Shown here: positions 52,756-61,802 of the stretch, one piece after another
How the letters are laid out: each line of letters opens with the position of its first letter
How positions within the stretch are numbered: the stretch's first letter is position 1
Assembly: GCA_963805505.1 (NCBI GenBank)
Contig: CAWDUP010000002.1
Coordinates: forward strand, 798,380-862,379
Reading direction: 5' to 3'
Source: JANPBY01 sp963805505
Lineage (GTDB): Bacteria > Actinomycetota > Actinomycetes > DATJPE01
DNA: 64,000 nucleotides
Notes under the pieces: model-generated
Told to the model about the DNA's origin: nothing
Databases searched by the model: none
The model's input: only the letters and a program-made list of their open reading frames with translations
Position numbers and translations under genes: made by a program

Positions 52756-54300
52756 GTGGCGCGCGGCGACGGACGGCTCTCGCACGATCTGCTCCCTGGT
52801 GAGAAGGGTCCGCGGGACGCGTGCGGCGTCTTCGGGGTATGGGCACCCGGTGAAGAGGTCGCCAAGCTCACCTACTTCGGGCTCTACGCCCTGCAGCACC
52901 GCGGACAGGAGTCTGCGGGGATCGCGGTGTCGGACGGGCGACAGATCCTGGTCTACAAGGACATGGGTTTGGTCTCTCAGGTGTTCGACGAGAGCCACCT
53001 GGCGTCCTTGCAGGGCCACCTGGCGATCGGACACTGCCGCTACTCCACCACCGGGGCGAGTGTCTGGGAGAACGCCCAGCCGACCCTTCGATCGACCGCC
53101 ACCGGGGCCCTCGCCCTGGGCCACAACGGAAACCTGATCAACACACGCGAGCTGGCCCGGCAGGTCGAAGACCTAGGTGAGCTCGCGGGAGAGCTGCCCC
53201 TTGGCGGATCGGCCAGGCTGCGATCCACGTCCGACACCGACGTGCTGGCAGCCCTGCTCGCCAGCCACCCGGACAAGTCGCTCGAGGCTGCCGCGGCTGA
53301 GGTCCTTCCGTCCCTCAAGGGGGCCTTCTCCCTCGTCTGGATGGACGAGACCACGCTCTACGCCGCCCGGGACCCCCAGGGCATCCGGCCCCTGGTGCTG
53401 GGTCGGTTGGAGCGGGGGTGGGTGGTCGCCAGCGAGACGGCGGCCCTGGACATCGTCGGGGCCTCCTTCGTCCGCGAGATCGAACCCGGTGAGCTGGTAG
53501 CCGTCGACGAGCATGGTCTGCGCTCGCAGAGCTTCGCCGCTCCCGACCCGAAGGGCTGCCTGTTCGAGTACGTCTACCTGGCCAGGCCCGACACCTCGAT
53601 CGCCGGCCGCAGCATCCACGAGACGCGCGTGGAGGTTGGGCGCCGGCTGGCCCGGGAAGCCCCCGTCGACGCCGACCTGGTGATCCCCGTGCCCGAGTCG
53701 GGCACCCCGGCGGCGGTCGGCTACAGCCAGGAGTCCGGCATCCCCTACGGCCAGGGGCTGGTGAAGAACGCCTACGTCGGCCGGACCTTCATCCAACCGT
53801 CCCAGACCATCCGCCAGCTCGGCATCCGACTCAAGCTCAACCCGCTGCGCGAGGTGATCCGCGGTCGCCGCCTCGTCGTGGTCGATGACTCGATCGTTCG
53901 TGGAAACACCCAGCGCGCCTTGATCCGGATGTTGCGAGAGGCCGGCGCCGTCGAGGTGCACGTGCGGATCTCCTCGCCACCGGTCAAGTGGCCCTGCTTC
54001 TACGGCATCGACTTCGCCTCACCAGCGGAGTTGATCGCCAACGGACTGTCGGTGGACGAGATTCGACAGTCGATCGGGGCCGACTCGCTGTCCTATGTGT
54101 CGCTCGAGGAGCTGGTCGAAGCGACGACGGTGCCCGCTGAGCGGCTGTGCCGGGCGTGCTTCGACGGCACCTACCCCATCGAGCTTCCAGAGCGGGAGCT
54201 GCTCGGGAAGCACCTGCTGGAAGACCTCACCGACGTGGATGTTGCTGACTTGGCGGCTCTGGTCGGTGGCGGGGCGGCGGAGGCGCTCACCCGACCGTGA
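52756..54300 (+). CDS. purF: Amidophosphoribosyltransferase
   Basis: A 514-residue enzyme, first step of purine synthesis. The nucleophile is the cysteine in GPRDACGVFGVW, about residue 23, so a short propeptide is removed as in Bacillus subtilis. ALQHRGQESAGIAV and GHNGNLINTRELA belong to the glutaminase half. LVVVDDSIVRGNTQRALIRM is the PRPP site. Cysteines in PKGCLFEYVY, KWPCFYGID and CRACFDGTYP match the Fe-S ligands of the B. subtilis type. GTG start; stop overlaps purM by four bases. Confidence 0.97.
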   Translation: MARGDGRLSHDLLPGEKGPRDACGVFGVWAPGEEVAKLTYFGLYALQHRGQESAGIAVSDGRQILVYKDMGLVSQVFDESHLASLQGHLAIGHCRYSTTGASVWENAQPTLRSTATGALALGHNGNLINTRELARQVEDLGELAGELPLGGSARLRSTSDTDVLAALLASHPDKSLEAAAAEVLPSLKGAFSLVWMDETTLYAARDPQGIRPLVLGRLERGWVVASETAALDIVGASFVREIEPGELVAVDEHGLRSQSFAAPDPKGCLFEYVYLARPDTSIAGRSIHETRVEVGRRLAREAPVDADLVIPVPESGTPAAVGYSQESGIPYGQGLVKNAYVGRTFIQPSQTIRQLGIRLKLNPLREVIRGRRLVVVDDSIVRGNTQRALIRMLREAGAVEVHVRISSPPVKWPCFYGIDFASPAELIANGLSVDEIRQSIGADSLSYVSLEELVEATTVPAERLCRACFDGTYPIELPERELLGKHLLEDLTDVDVADLAALVGGGAAEALTRP

Positions 54301-55472
54301 GCGGTGAGCTGGATCGACCGCTGTCGGGGGTCGTCTCGCGATCGGCGGGGCCTGGTTCGGGAGCCGGAACGACCTACGCAGCCGCCGGTGTCGACACCGA
54401 GGCTGGTGAGCTGGCCGTCACGTTGATGAAGGAGTCCGTGGCGTCGGCTCAGCGCCCGGAGGTGCTCGGCAGCCTCGGCGGCTTCGCCGGTCTGTTCGAT
54501 GCGTCGGCTCTGAAGGCCTTCGAGCGACCGCTGCTGGCGACGTCGACCGACGGAGTCGGCACCAAGGTCGTCATCGCCCAACGGATGAACGTCCACGACA
54601 CCATCGGCATCGACTTGGTGGCGATGGTCGTCGACGACCTCGTCGTCTGTGGCGCGGAGCCCCTGGTGATGACTGACTACATCGCGACGGGCAAGGTCGT
54701 GCCAGACCGGATCGCCTCAATCGTCTCGGGGATCGCAGAGGGGTGTCGGCGCGCCGGTTGCGCCTTGGTCGGGGGCGAGACCGCCGAACACCCTGGGCTG
54801 CTCGGGCCCGACGAATACGACGTCGCCGGCGCCGGGGTCGGTGTGGTCGAGGCGTCGCGCCTGCTGGGTCCCGAGCGAGTCCAAGCCGGTGATGCCTTGG
54901 TAGCCATGGCCTCCTCCGGGCTGCACTCGAACGGGTACTCCCTGGCCCGCCAGGTCCTGCTCACCGTCGGCGGACTCGGGCTGGACCTGCACGTGGACGA
55001 GCTGGGCCGCACGCTGGGTCAGGAGCTGCTGGAGCCGACCCGGATCTACGCGCTGGCGTGCCTCGAGCTCGCGCGCTCCTCCGACCTCGACGTCCACGCC
55101 TTCAGCCACGTGACCGGAGGCGGGCTGGCCGCCAATCTCGCGCGCGTCCTCCCGACCCACCTGCACGCGGATCTCGACCGCTCCACGTGGTCGCCGAAAC
55201 CGATCTTCGGACTGATCGGAAGGCTCGGCGGAGTCGAGGACAGCGAACTCGAACGCACGTTCAACCAGGGCATCGGCATGGTGGCCTTCGTCCCTGGTCA
55301 CAACGCCGACGCCGCGGTTGAGAGCCTGGGGTCGATGGGTGTCCCGGCGTGGGTGGCCGGCTCCGTGCGCGCTCGCAAGGATCTGGAGACCGGTGACGCG
55401 CCAGCCAAAGGCGGAGACGGCGGCTCGGTCTCGCTCGTCGGCCGGCACCCGGTCGCCTCGACACACGCCTAG
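54297..55472 (+). CDS. purM: Phosphoribosylformylglycinamidine cyclo-ligase
   Basis: A 391-residue AIR synthetase. TSTDGVGTKVVIAQRMNVHD, IGIDLVAMVVDDLVVCGAEP and LVGGETAEHPGLL are conserved, and the C-terminal half ends SLVGRHP. It closes FGAM to AIR with ATP. GTG start coupled to purF. Confidence 0.96.
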   Translation: MSGELDRPLSGVVSRSAGPGSGAGTTYAAAGVDTEAGELAVTLMKESVASAQRPEVLGSLGGFAGLFDASALKAFERPLLATSTDGVGTKVVIAQRMNVHDTIGIDLVAMVVDDLVVCGAEPLVMTDYIATGKVVPDRIASIVSGIAEGCRRAGCALVGGETAEHPGLLGPDEYDVAGAGVGVVEASRLLGPERVQAGDALVAMASSGLHSNGYSLARQVLLTVGGLGLDLHVDELGRTLGQELLEPTRIYALACLELARSSDLDVHAFSHVTGGGLAANLARVLPTHLHADLDRSTWSPKPIFGLIGRLGGVEDSELERTFNQGIGMVAFVPGHNADAAVESLGSMGVPAWVAGSVRARKDLETGDAPAKGGDGGSVSLVGRHPVASTHA

Positions 55473-55513
55473 GCCCACGCCCGGGTCGGCCGGCCAGCGG
55501 TCGTTGGTGGGAG

Positions 55514-55759
55514 TTAGCTCCCGGAGGCGTACCGACCCGAGTCGTCGTCGGTGTCCTGGTCATCGCGGTCATCGTTGTCACCGCTGTCACTGGCGGACGA
55601 CTCGGCGATGTCGGCGTACTTCGCGAGCAGCTCGGGATCGACCTCGTCGTCCTCGTGGATCAGGTCGGCCCGCAGCCGATTGAGGTCCATGTCGCCGGTG
55701 CTGTACTTCAACTCACGGGCAACCTTGGTCTGCTTGGCCTTCGCTCGACCGCGTCCCAT
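55514..55759 (-). CDS. DUF3073 protein
   Basis: An 81-residue protein beginning MGRGRAKAKQTKVARELKY, then LIHEDDEVDPELLAKYADI, and ending in an acidic Asp/Ser-rich tail. This small family is widespread in Actinobacteria next to purM (Rv0810c in mycobacteria) with no known function. The basic head and acidic tail suggest nucleic-acid or protein contact. I chose the ATG at 55759, preceded by AGGGGG. It is convergent with purM, 41 bases apart. Confidence 0.88.
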   Translation of the reverse strand: MGRGRAKAKQTKVARELKYSTGDMDLNRLRADLIHEDDEVDPELLAKYADIAESSASDSGDNDDRDDQDTDDDSGRYASGS

Positions 55760-55852
55760 GGTTCGACCCCCTAGCTCGGGGCCGCTGCCCCTTTTTGGTC
55801 TCTTGTGCACCGGCCGGAGGGCCGCTCCGCCGTGCTCTGGCCTCCAGCGTAC

Positions 55853-56977
55853 CTAATGCGGGGCGGGTCGTGCAGCGGCGAGGCCCGGGAAGAGCCGATC
55901 GGTCCATGCGCCAGCCTCGATCCGTTCCTCGGCCAAGGCGTCAGCCGCGTCGACCGGCGTGATCTCGTGCTCCCGAGCTCGTTCGAGAACCCTGCGCGCC
56001 GTGTCGCCGATCGCGGTCGCCCTGGCGTGTGCGCGGGAGTCGTCGTAGCCGTGCAGCTCGTCGGCGACCTGGATCACGCCACCGGCGTTGACGAGGTAGT
56101 CAGGCATGTAGAGGATCCCTCGCTCGGCGAGGACATCGGCGAGGGCGTGATCGGCCAGCTGGTTGTTCGCAGCGCCGCAGATGATCTTGGCTTTCAGGTT
56201 TCGGGCCACCCCCTCGTCGACGGCCCCGCCGAGAGCGTTGGGGCTGAACACGTCGACGTCCATGTCGAGCAAGGCTGGCAAGGAGTCGGCCAGCTCCAGC
56301 GCGGGGTGTTCCCGGCGTACGTCTTCCGCGGCAGCCCCCGGGTCGAAGGCGCAGACCTTGGCGTCGGCCTCGAGCAGGTGGCCGACCAGGCGGCGGCCCA
56401 CCTTGCCCAACCCGGTGACCGCCACCGAGCGCCCGGCCAGCGACGGTTCGCCCCACACGTCCTCGGCGGCCGCCAGCATCCCCTGAAAGACTCCCCAGGC
56501 GGTGAGTCGTCCGGAGTCGCCTCCACCCCCACGTTCCAGAGACTTGCCGGTCACCCACCTCGACGCCTCGGACATCGTGTCGAGATCGGCAACGGTTGTT
56601 CCGACGTCTCCCGCGGTGACGTAGCGACCGCCGAGGGAGTCGATGAGGCGGCCGTAGGCGAGCAGGAGGTCACGTGATCGCGTCGTTGCTGGATCTCCGA
56701 TGATGACGGCTTTTCCACCACCGTGGTCAAGAGAGGCCAGCGCGTTCTTGTAGCTCATCGCCCTCGACAGGGCGAGCACATCGGCCAGCGCGTCCCCGTC
56801 GGAGGGGTAGGCGCGAAATCGGGTGCCGCCAAGCGCAGCGCCGCGGGCCGTCGAGTGGATGGCCACGATGGCTCGCAGACCGGTGGCGCGGTCGTGGTGC
56901 ACGACGATCTGTTCGTGACCGCCCGGAGCGACGGCATTGATCGTCGGGGCGGAGCCGTCACCCATGCCAACAGCCAC
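55853..56977 (-). CDS. vdh: Valine/leucine dehydrogenase
   Basis: A 374-residue Glu/Leu/Phe/Val dehydrogenase. GLRAIVAIHSTARGAALGGT, the catalytic lysine in MSYKNALASLDHGGGKAVI, RYVTAGDVGTTVADLD, and the NAD motif VTGLGKVGRRLV are present, with CGAANNQLA and NAGGVIQVADELHG near the end. It deaminates branched-chain amino acids. The order vdh-bldC matches Streptomyces. The GTG at 56977 follows AAAGGTGG; an ATG at 56965 is the alternative. Confidence 0.9.
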   Translation of the reverse strand: MAVGMGDGSAPTINAVAPGGHEQIVVHHDRATGLRAIVAIHSTARGAALGGTRFRAYPSDGDALADVLALSRAMSYKNALASLDHGGGKAVIIGDPATTRSRDLLLAYGRLIDSLGGRYVTAGDVGTTVADLDTMSEASRWVTGKSLERGGGGDSGRLTAWGVFQGMLAAAEDVWGEPSLAGRSVAVTGLGKVGRRLVGHLLEADAKVCAFDPGAAAEDVRREHPALELADSLPALLDMDVDVFSPNALGGAVDEGVARNLKAKIICGAANNQLADHALADVLAERGILYMPDYLVNAGGVIQVADELHGYDDSRAHARATAIGDTARRVLERAREHEITPVDAADALAEERIEAGAWTDRLFPGLAAARPAPH

Positions 56978-57028
56978 GCCCCCACCTTTGCACGCCGCCC
57001 GGCGACTTTCGCGCAAACCTCGGGACGG

Positions 57029-57060
57029 CTGAGATAGATGGCACTTCTAGGCTATTTCAG
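57029..57060. promoter_or_regulatory. Dyad between vdh and bldC
   Basis: CTGAGATAG at 57029-57037 and CTATTTCAG at 57052-57060 pair at 8 of 9 positions across 14 bases. It lies in the 159-base divergent region and is AT-rich for this genome, so it may be an operator or overlap the promoters. A TAGGCT lies inside the spacer at 57049-57054. Confidence 0.4.
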
Positions 57061-57136
57061 ACAGAAGGGACAGCCCGGCACCATGATGGTCGTCCTGGTC
57101 GGGTTCGCCGACCCTGAGAGCGAGGGGCCCGTTGCG

Positions 57137-57376
57137 ATGAGCGCGCGCATCCCTGATGCGGAACCGCTGCTGACCCCCTCCGAGGTCGCCGCCATGTTCC
57201 GCGTCGACCCGAAGACCGTCACGCGTTGGGCCAAGGCCGGCAAGCTGACCTCGATCCGTACGCTGGGCGGGCACCGGCGGTATCGCGAAGTTGAGGTACG
57301 GGCACTCCTGTCCGGCGATCCGATGCCAGCGACGCCGACGGCCGACGCCGATCAGTTGGACGAGGCGGGTCTCTGA
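57137..57376 (+). CDS. bldC: Developmental regulator BldC (MerR-like)
   Basis: A 79-residue DNA-binding protein, near-identical in its core to Streptomyces BldC: EPLLTPSEVAAMFRVDPKTV, then TRWAKAGKLTSIRTLGGHRR. BldC has only the winged-helix head of MerR proteins and binds direct repeats cooperatively. In Streptomyces it holds back the switch to reproductive growth; the role in non-sporulating relatives is unknown. ATG at 57137 chosen from homology; an open frame continues to 57038. Confidence 0.95.
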   Translation: MSARIPDAEPLLTPSEVAAMFRVDPKTVTRWAKAGKLTSIRTLGGHRRYREVEVRALLSGDPMPATPTADADQLDEAGL

Positions 57377-57402
57377 GGCTCTGAGTACCCGAAGCGGGTG
57401 TC

Positions 57403-58215
57403 TCAGCCGATCTGCAGCTCGTCGTTCTCGGCCGCCGCGCTGACCGGCATGGGGGCCTCGATCCCCGTCACCAATGCGTCGATGGCGTCGTCCGTGCGCG
57501 CCGGCCCGTGATGGAACAGCACCAGTCGCCCGACGTTGCTCGAGGCCGCGAACGCGACGACATCCTCGATGGTCGAGTGCCCGTAGTCGTCGGCGATCTT
57601 TCGCTCGGTGCTCAGGAACTGGGCGTTGTGGATGAGGACATCCACTCCGTTGACCTGGGCCTGGGCCTCTGGGGACACCCCTGATGAGAGCCGATGGTCC
57701 GGGATGTAGGCCACGGAGCGCTCGCCCTCGTCCACGCGGTAGCCGTAGGTTCGCCCGCCCTTGTGCTGCACATCGAAGGGGGTGACCACGAGGCCGCCGA
57801 TCTCGAGCGCCTCCGTCTCGATGGCGTGGAATCCCCACCGTCCGGCGAGGCCCTCGGGAGTGATCGGGAAGCTCGGAGGTGACATCGAACGGGCCAGCAG
57901 GTCGCGAGCGCTCATGCCGTCCTGAGCGGGGACGTAGACGTCGACGTCAGAGTCAGTGCGGTCACCACCGGGGAAGAAGGGAAGGCCTTGCACGTGGTCC
58001 CAGTGCAGGTGGCTGAGCAGGATGGTTCCTCGAAAGGCCTGACCGTTCAGGCGCACCGTCAGGTTGCGGAGTCCGGTACCAGCGTCGAGCACGACCGACG
58101 GTGAGTCTGCTCCGGTCGGCACGACTCCGAGGCACGAGGTGTGGCCGCCGTAGCGGACGAAGTCGGGGCCTGGCGCAGCCGTCGAGCCGCGCACCCCAAG
58201 AAAGATCAGCCGCAT
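57403..58215 (-). CDS. MBL-fold metallo-hydrolase
   Basis: A 270-residue metallo-beta-lactamase-fold protein. The metal motif is LLSHLHWDHVQGLPF; later VLIHNAQF, YGHSTIEDVVAFA and LVLFHHGP supply further histidines. MRLIFLGVRGSTAAPGPDF at the start resembles phosphodiesterase/RNase Z-like members. The substrate is unknown, with a cyclic nucleotide or RNA end possible. TAGCCT six bases before the ATG suggests a leaderless message. Convergent with bldC. Confidence 0.82.
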   Translation of the reverse strand: MRLIFLGVRGSTAAPGPDFVRYGGHTSCLGVVPTGADSPSVVLDAGTGLRNLTVRLNGQAFRGTILLSHLHWDHVQGLPFFPGGDRTDSDVDVYVPAQDGMSARDLLARSMSPPSFPITPEGLAGRWGFHAIETEALEIGGLVVTPFDVQHKGGRTYGYRVDEGERSVAYIPDHRLSSGVSPEAQAQVNGVDVLIHNAQFLSTERKIADDYGHSTIEDVVAFAASSNVGRLVLFHHGPARTDDAIDALVTGIEAPMPVSAAAENDELQIG

Positions 58216-58221
58216 GCGGCC

Positions 58222-58227
58222 AGGCTA
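58222..58227 (-). promoter_or_regulatory. -10 box of the MBL-fold gene (leaderless)
   Basis: TAGCCT on the minus strand, six bases before the ATG. It lies in the 21-base gap after the secreted-protein gene. Confidence 0.5.
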
Positions 58228-58236
58228 TGGCCTCGG

Positions 58237-58887
58237 TCAGATGCTGGGGGAGTAACCGGTGTTCGTGGTGGGAGTGTCCTGGCCCGATCCCCCGGGGGCG
58301 CCTGGGAGATCGGAGGGTCCGGGCATCTCGTGGTGGCCGGGCCACTGCGGGCGAACGCCGTTGACCCGATCGGTGATCCGCGCCTTGAGGTCCTTGGTGA
58401 AGGTGTCTGCTTGGTCCTGGGTGAGCCGCCCGTCGGCTACGGCTTGGTCGATGTCCTTGGTGACGCTGTCGACCAGTGCCGTCACGACGGTGTCGACGGG
58501 CACCCCCTGATCCTTGGCCACGTCGGCGAGGGTCTTTCCGCTCATCAGGGCCGTACGCAGCTCGGCATCGGTCATGCCCAGGGCCTTCGCGGCGACGTCG
58601 AGTCCACGCATCATGGCCGGCCCACGCATCGGGCCACCCGGTCCCGGTCCCCAGCGGTGCTCGTCGCGCTGGGGGAGGGCGTCATCAAGAGTGCTCGCGA
58701 CCTTGTCCGCCTGTTCTTGGGTCAGGGTGCCGTCGCTGACCAGCCCGCTCAAGGCGTCCTTGATCCAGCCGAGGCGACTGGCGATGGGGTTGTCCGCGGA
58801 CGCGGCCGAAGCCGGTGTCACGGCCACGGCACCGGCGCCGGCGATCAGGGCAGCGGACAGGACGAGGGCTGCTGTTCGCTTGCTCAT
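58237..58887 (-). CDS. Secreted helical protein with repeated LTQxQAD motif
   Basis: A 216-residue exported protein. Signal peptide: MSKRTAALVLSAALIAGAGA, cut near PASAASA. The mature part carries two copies of a helix motif, GTLTQEQADKVASTLDDAL and GRLTQDQADTFTKDLKARI, and between them a helix AKALGMTDAELRTALMSGK of the type found in many actinobacterial secreted proteins. The tail is rich in Pro and Gly. No catalytic motif. The ATG at 58887 has AAGGAG upstream. Function unknown. Confidence 0.75.
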   Translation of the reverse strand: MSKRTAALVLSAALIAGAGAVAVTPASAASADNPIASRLGWIKDALSGLVSDGTLTQEQADKVASTLDDALPQRDEHRWGPGPGGPMRGPAMMRGLDVAAKALGMTDAELRTALMSGKTLADVAKDQGVPVDTVVTALVDSVTKDIDQAVADGRLTQDQADTFTKDLKARITDRVNGVRPQWPGHHEMPGPSDLPGAPGGSGQDTPTTNTGYSPSI

Positions 58888-59020
58888 GGTGCGCTCCTTG
58901 CGTCGAAGATGGACCGTCGAGACCGAATGAGACCGAATCAGCCTGCGGGCCACACCTGAGCAGGATCTGTCATCAACCTGTGAATGACCTGTGTGCACGA
59001 CAGCCCTACGCTGGCGCACC

Positions 59021-59977
59021 ATGAACGCTGCCCCCCATGAGCAGGCTCATGGCACCCACGACCATGCCGATGATCCCCGTAACCGTGACGTCCTGGTCCT
59101 CGTCAACGGTGAGTTGGTGGCACGCGACCAGGCGAGGGTCAGCGTCTTCGACTCGGGCTTCGTTCTGGGGGATGGGATCTGGGAGGGCATCCGCATCAGC
59201 GCCGGACACCCGGCATTCCTGACCCGGCACCTGGATCGTCTGTTGGAAGGTGCAGCCGCCATCGCCTTGGACCTCGGTCGCACGCGCGAACAACTGACGG
59301 AGGACCTCTATCGACTGCTGGAAGCCAACGAGATGGTCGACGGGGTGCACGTCCGGCTCATGGTCACGCGCGGACCGAAGTCCACGCCGTACCAGGATCC
59401 GAGGTTCTCTGCCGGCGCCCCGACCATCGTGATGATCGCCGAGCACAAGCAACCGTTGCCTTCCACGGTCACGGACGGAATCACCGTGTTCACCGTTCAT
59501 GTGCGTCGCGGGTCCCCCGATGTTCTCGACCCGAAGCTCAACAGCCACAGCAAGCTCAACGACATCACGGCATGCATCCAGGCCTATACCGCCGGCGCGG
59601 ACGAGGCGCTGATGCTGGACCCCCATGGCTTCGTGGCCACCTGCAACTCGACGCACTTCTTCGTCGTCCGTCGCGGCGAGGTCTGGACGTCGAGCGGTGA
59701 CTACTGCCTCGGAGGGATCACCAGAGGCAACGTGATCCAGGTCTGTCGAACGAACGGCATACCTGTGCGGGAGAAGAACTTCAGCCTCACCGAGGTCTAC
59801 AGCTCCGACGAGGCGTTCGTGACCGGGACGTTCGCCGGGCTCGTGCCGGTCCGACAGGTGGACGGTCGTGTCATCGGCGGAGGCACCCGAGGGCCGATGG
59901 TCCACCGCCTCCAGGCTTTGTACGCTCAGCTGGTGGCCGATGACGTCGCAGGGCTCGCTGCCCGGCGTGCCCCGTAG
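59021..59977 (+). CDS. Class IV aminotransferase
   Basis: A 318-residue fold-type IV PLP enzyme. VSVFDSGFVLGDGIWEGIRI is the N-terminal signature, the PLP lysine lies in LNSHSKLNDITACIQAY, and DEALMLDPHGFVATCNSTHF and GGITRGNVIQV follow. It belongs with branched-chain or D-amino-acid aminotransferases; which one is not clear. ATG at 59021; TACGCT eight bases upstream. It is followed five bases later by a sulfotransferase-like gene. Confidence 0.85.
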   Translation: MNAAPHEQAHGTHDHADDPRNRDVLVLVNGELVARDQARVSVFDSGFVLGDGIWEGIRISAGHPAFLTRHLDRLLEGAAAIALDLGRTREQLTEDLYRLLEANEMVDGVHVRLMVTRGPKSTPYQDPRFSAGAPTIVMIAEHKQPLPSTVTDGITVFTVHVRRGSPDVLDPKLNSHSKLNDITACIQAYTAGADEALMLDPHGFVATCNSTHFFVVRRGEVWTSSGDYCLGGITRGNVIQVCRTNGIPVREKNFSLTEVYSSDEAFVTGTFAGLVPVRQVDGRVIGGGTRGPMVHRLQALYAQLVADDVAGLAARRAP

Positions 59978-59982
59978 AGCCA

Positions 59983-60708
59983 GTGACCGTTCGCATCGCG
60001 GTGTGGTCGGGACCACGCAACTTGTCGACCGCCTTGATGCGCTCGTGGGAGAACCGTCCCGACACCGTCGTGGTGGATGAGCCCCTCTACAGCTACTACC
60101 TCACTCACTCCGGGATCGACCACCCTGCTCGGGAAAAGGTCATGGCCAGCCAGCCGTCGGACCTGGATCTGGTTGTCTCGGGACTGCTCGGACCAGTTCC
60201 GGGTGACGCGGACGTGTACTACCAGAAGCACATGTGCCACCACCTGCTGCCCGAGACCGACGTGTCCTGGATCCCCGAGCTGCGCAACGTGTTGTTGATC
60301 CGCGACCCGGCCGAAGTGGTGGCGTCCTACCAACGCAGCCGAGCGCAGGTGGTCCCGGACGACATCGGCGTGGAACGTCAGCTGCAGCTGTTCGAGCTGC
60401 TGAGCGAGGCTGGCGACGCCCCTCCGGTGGTGGACGCCGCGGACTTCCTCGCCGACCCTCCGGCCTACTTGCGCTGGCTGTGTGACTGGATGAGGATCCC
60501 CTTCGACGAGGCGATGCTGTCCTGGCCGGCGGGGCCGCGGGACAGTGACGGCGTCTGGGGACCCCACTGGTATTCCTCGGTGTGGCAGTCGACCGGTTTC
60601 CAGCGGCCCGGCCCGAAGGACGTCCACCTCGACCCGGCGGGGCAGGCTGTCGTGCAGCACGTACGGCCAGCGTTCCTCGAGCTCGCGAGCCACCGGCTCC
60701 GGCTCTGA
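59983..60708 (+). CDS. Sulfotransferase-like P-loop protein
   Basis: A 241-residue protein with a 5'-phosphosulfate-binding-like start, AVWSGPRNLSTALMRSWENR, and a 3'-phosphate-binding-like LRNVLLIRDPAEVVASYQRS. This is the architecture of a small sulfotransferase family commonly paired with a class IV aminotransferase. Whether it uses PAPS is unproven. GTG start, five bases after its partner, so probably one transcript. Confidence 0.75.
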   Translation: MTVRIAVWSGPRNLSTALMRSWENRPDTVVVDEPLYSYYLTHSGIDHPAREKVMASQPSDLDLVVSGLLGPVPGDADVYYQKHMCHHLLPETDVSWIPELRNVLLIRDPAEVVASYQRSRAQVVPDDIGVERQLQLFELLSEAGDAPPVVDAADFLADPPAYLRWLCDWMRIPFDEAMLSWPAGPRDSDGVWGPHWYSSVWQSTGFQRPGPKDVHLDPAGQAVVQHVRPAFLELASHRLRL

Positions 60709-60887
60709 CCGACAGCCAAAGTGCGCCGACGCCGCCGTCCAGCCTGCTCGAGTTCGGCCGGCGGGTCTAGGGCCGAAGGACCTCGAAGGCCGCGACGTGC
60801 GCCCCTCGGAACGGCCCGCCCGTCGGGCCAGCCTGGAGCTGTCGGCCCACGCTTCGGTCGGGGTCGAGGAAATCCGAGGAGGTAGCC

Positions 60888-61796
60888 ATGGACAGCGGTG
60901 ACAAACCGATCCTGGTGGGATACGACGGCTCCGAAACCAGCAAGCGCGCGCTTCGGTGGGCGTTGGAGGAGGCCGCTCTCCGCGCAGTGCCGGTGACGAT
61001 CCTGCACGCCGAGTTCCCCGACTTGGTGCGCAACGGGATGGGCATGGCTTACTACGACGCCGCAGACGACCCGGTCCTGGATCGCGGTAGCGAGCTGCTG
61101 GACGAGGCACTGGACCTGGCCAGGGCATGGCGACCCGACATCAGCGTGTCTGGTCACCTGTCCACGCAAGGGGCGGCGGTGGCTCTCCTCAACGCCATGG
61201 ACGAAGCCTCCCTCCTGGTGGTCGGGTCTCGAGGCCACAACCCGTTCCTGGCGCTGTTGATCGGATCGACGTCGCTGCACGTCGCGACGCACGCCGATGT
61301 GCCCGTCGTCATCGTCCACGCCGAGGAGAACGCAGTGCCAGGGCCTGAGGCCGGTCGCGTCGTGGTGGGGGTCGACGGCTCGGCCGCCTCCGACGACGCT
61401 CTTGGCCGCGCGTTCACTGAGGCGCAGCTTCGCGGTATCGGCCTGACAGCTGTGCGGAGTTGGTACTCCGACTACGTGGATGTTGCGTCCCCGCGCATGG
61501 GTGGGTCCTCCGTGCCGACGGACACGACCGCCATCGTCGAGGACGAGTCCGCAGACCTTGCCCAATCCGTCGAGGCATGGGCCGCGAAGTACCCGGACGT
61601 GGACGTGCGGCAACACGTTGTCCGTGGGCGCCCGGCGCAGGTGCTCTTGGACGAGGGGCGGGGAGCCGAGCTGCTCGTCGTCGGCTCCCGCGGCCGTGGC
61701 GGATTCCGCACGCTCCTGCTCGGGTCGGTCGGCCACGCGTTGATCCGGCACGCGACCGGTCCCGTGATGGTCGTCCGGCCGCACGCCGCAGGCTGA
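60888..61796 (+). CDS. Tandem universal stress protein
   Basis: A 302-residue protein of two UspA domains. The ATP-binding loops are VVGSRGHNPFLALLIGSTS (about residue 107) and VVGSRGRGGFRTLLLGSVGH (about 265), both of the G-x2-G-x9-G-S/T type. Starts ILVGYDGSETSKRALRWALE. Typical of actinobacterial dormancy or low-oxygen responses, though no clear DosR box was seen in the 179-base upstream gap. The ATG follows GAGGAGG. Confidence 0.9.
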   Translation: MDSGDKPILVGYDGSETSKRALRWALEEAALRAVPVTILHAEFPDLVRNGMGMAYYDAADDPVLDRGSELLDEALDLARAWRPDISVSGHLSTQGAAVALLNAMDEASLLVVGSRGHNPFLALLIGSTSLHVATHADVPVVIVHAEENAVPGPEAGRVVVGVDGSAASDDALGRAFTEAQLRGIGLTAVRSWYSDYVDVASPRMGGSSVPTDTTAIVEDESADLAQSVEAWAAKYPDVDVRQHVVRGRPAQVLLDEGRGAELLVVGSRGRGGFRTLLLGSVGHALIRHATGPVMVVRPHAAG

Positions 61797-61802
61797 TGTC
61801 GG

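Noticed and set aside
60709..60887. A DosR-type box before the universal stress gene
   Set aside because: GGGCCGAAGGACC is only vaguely similar to the symmetric dormancy box and lacks the second half.
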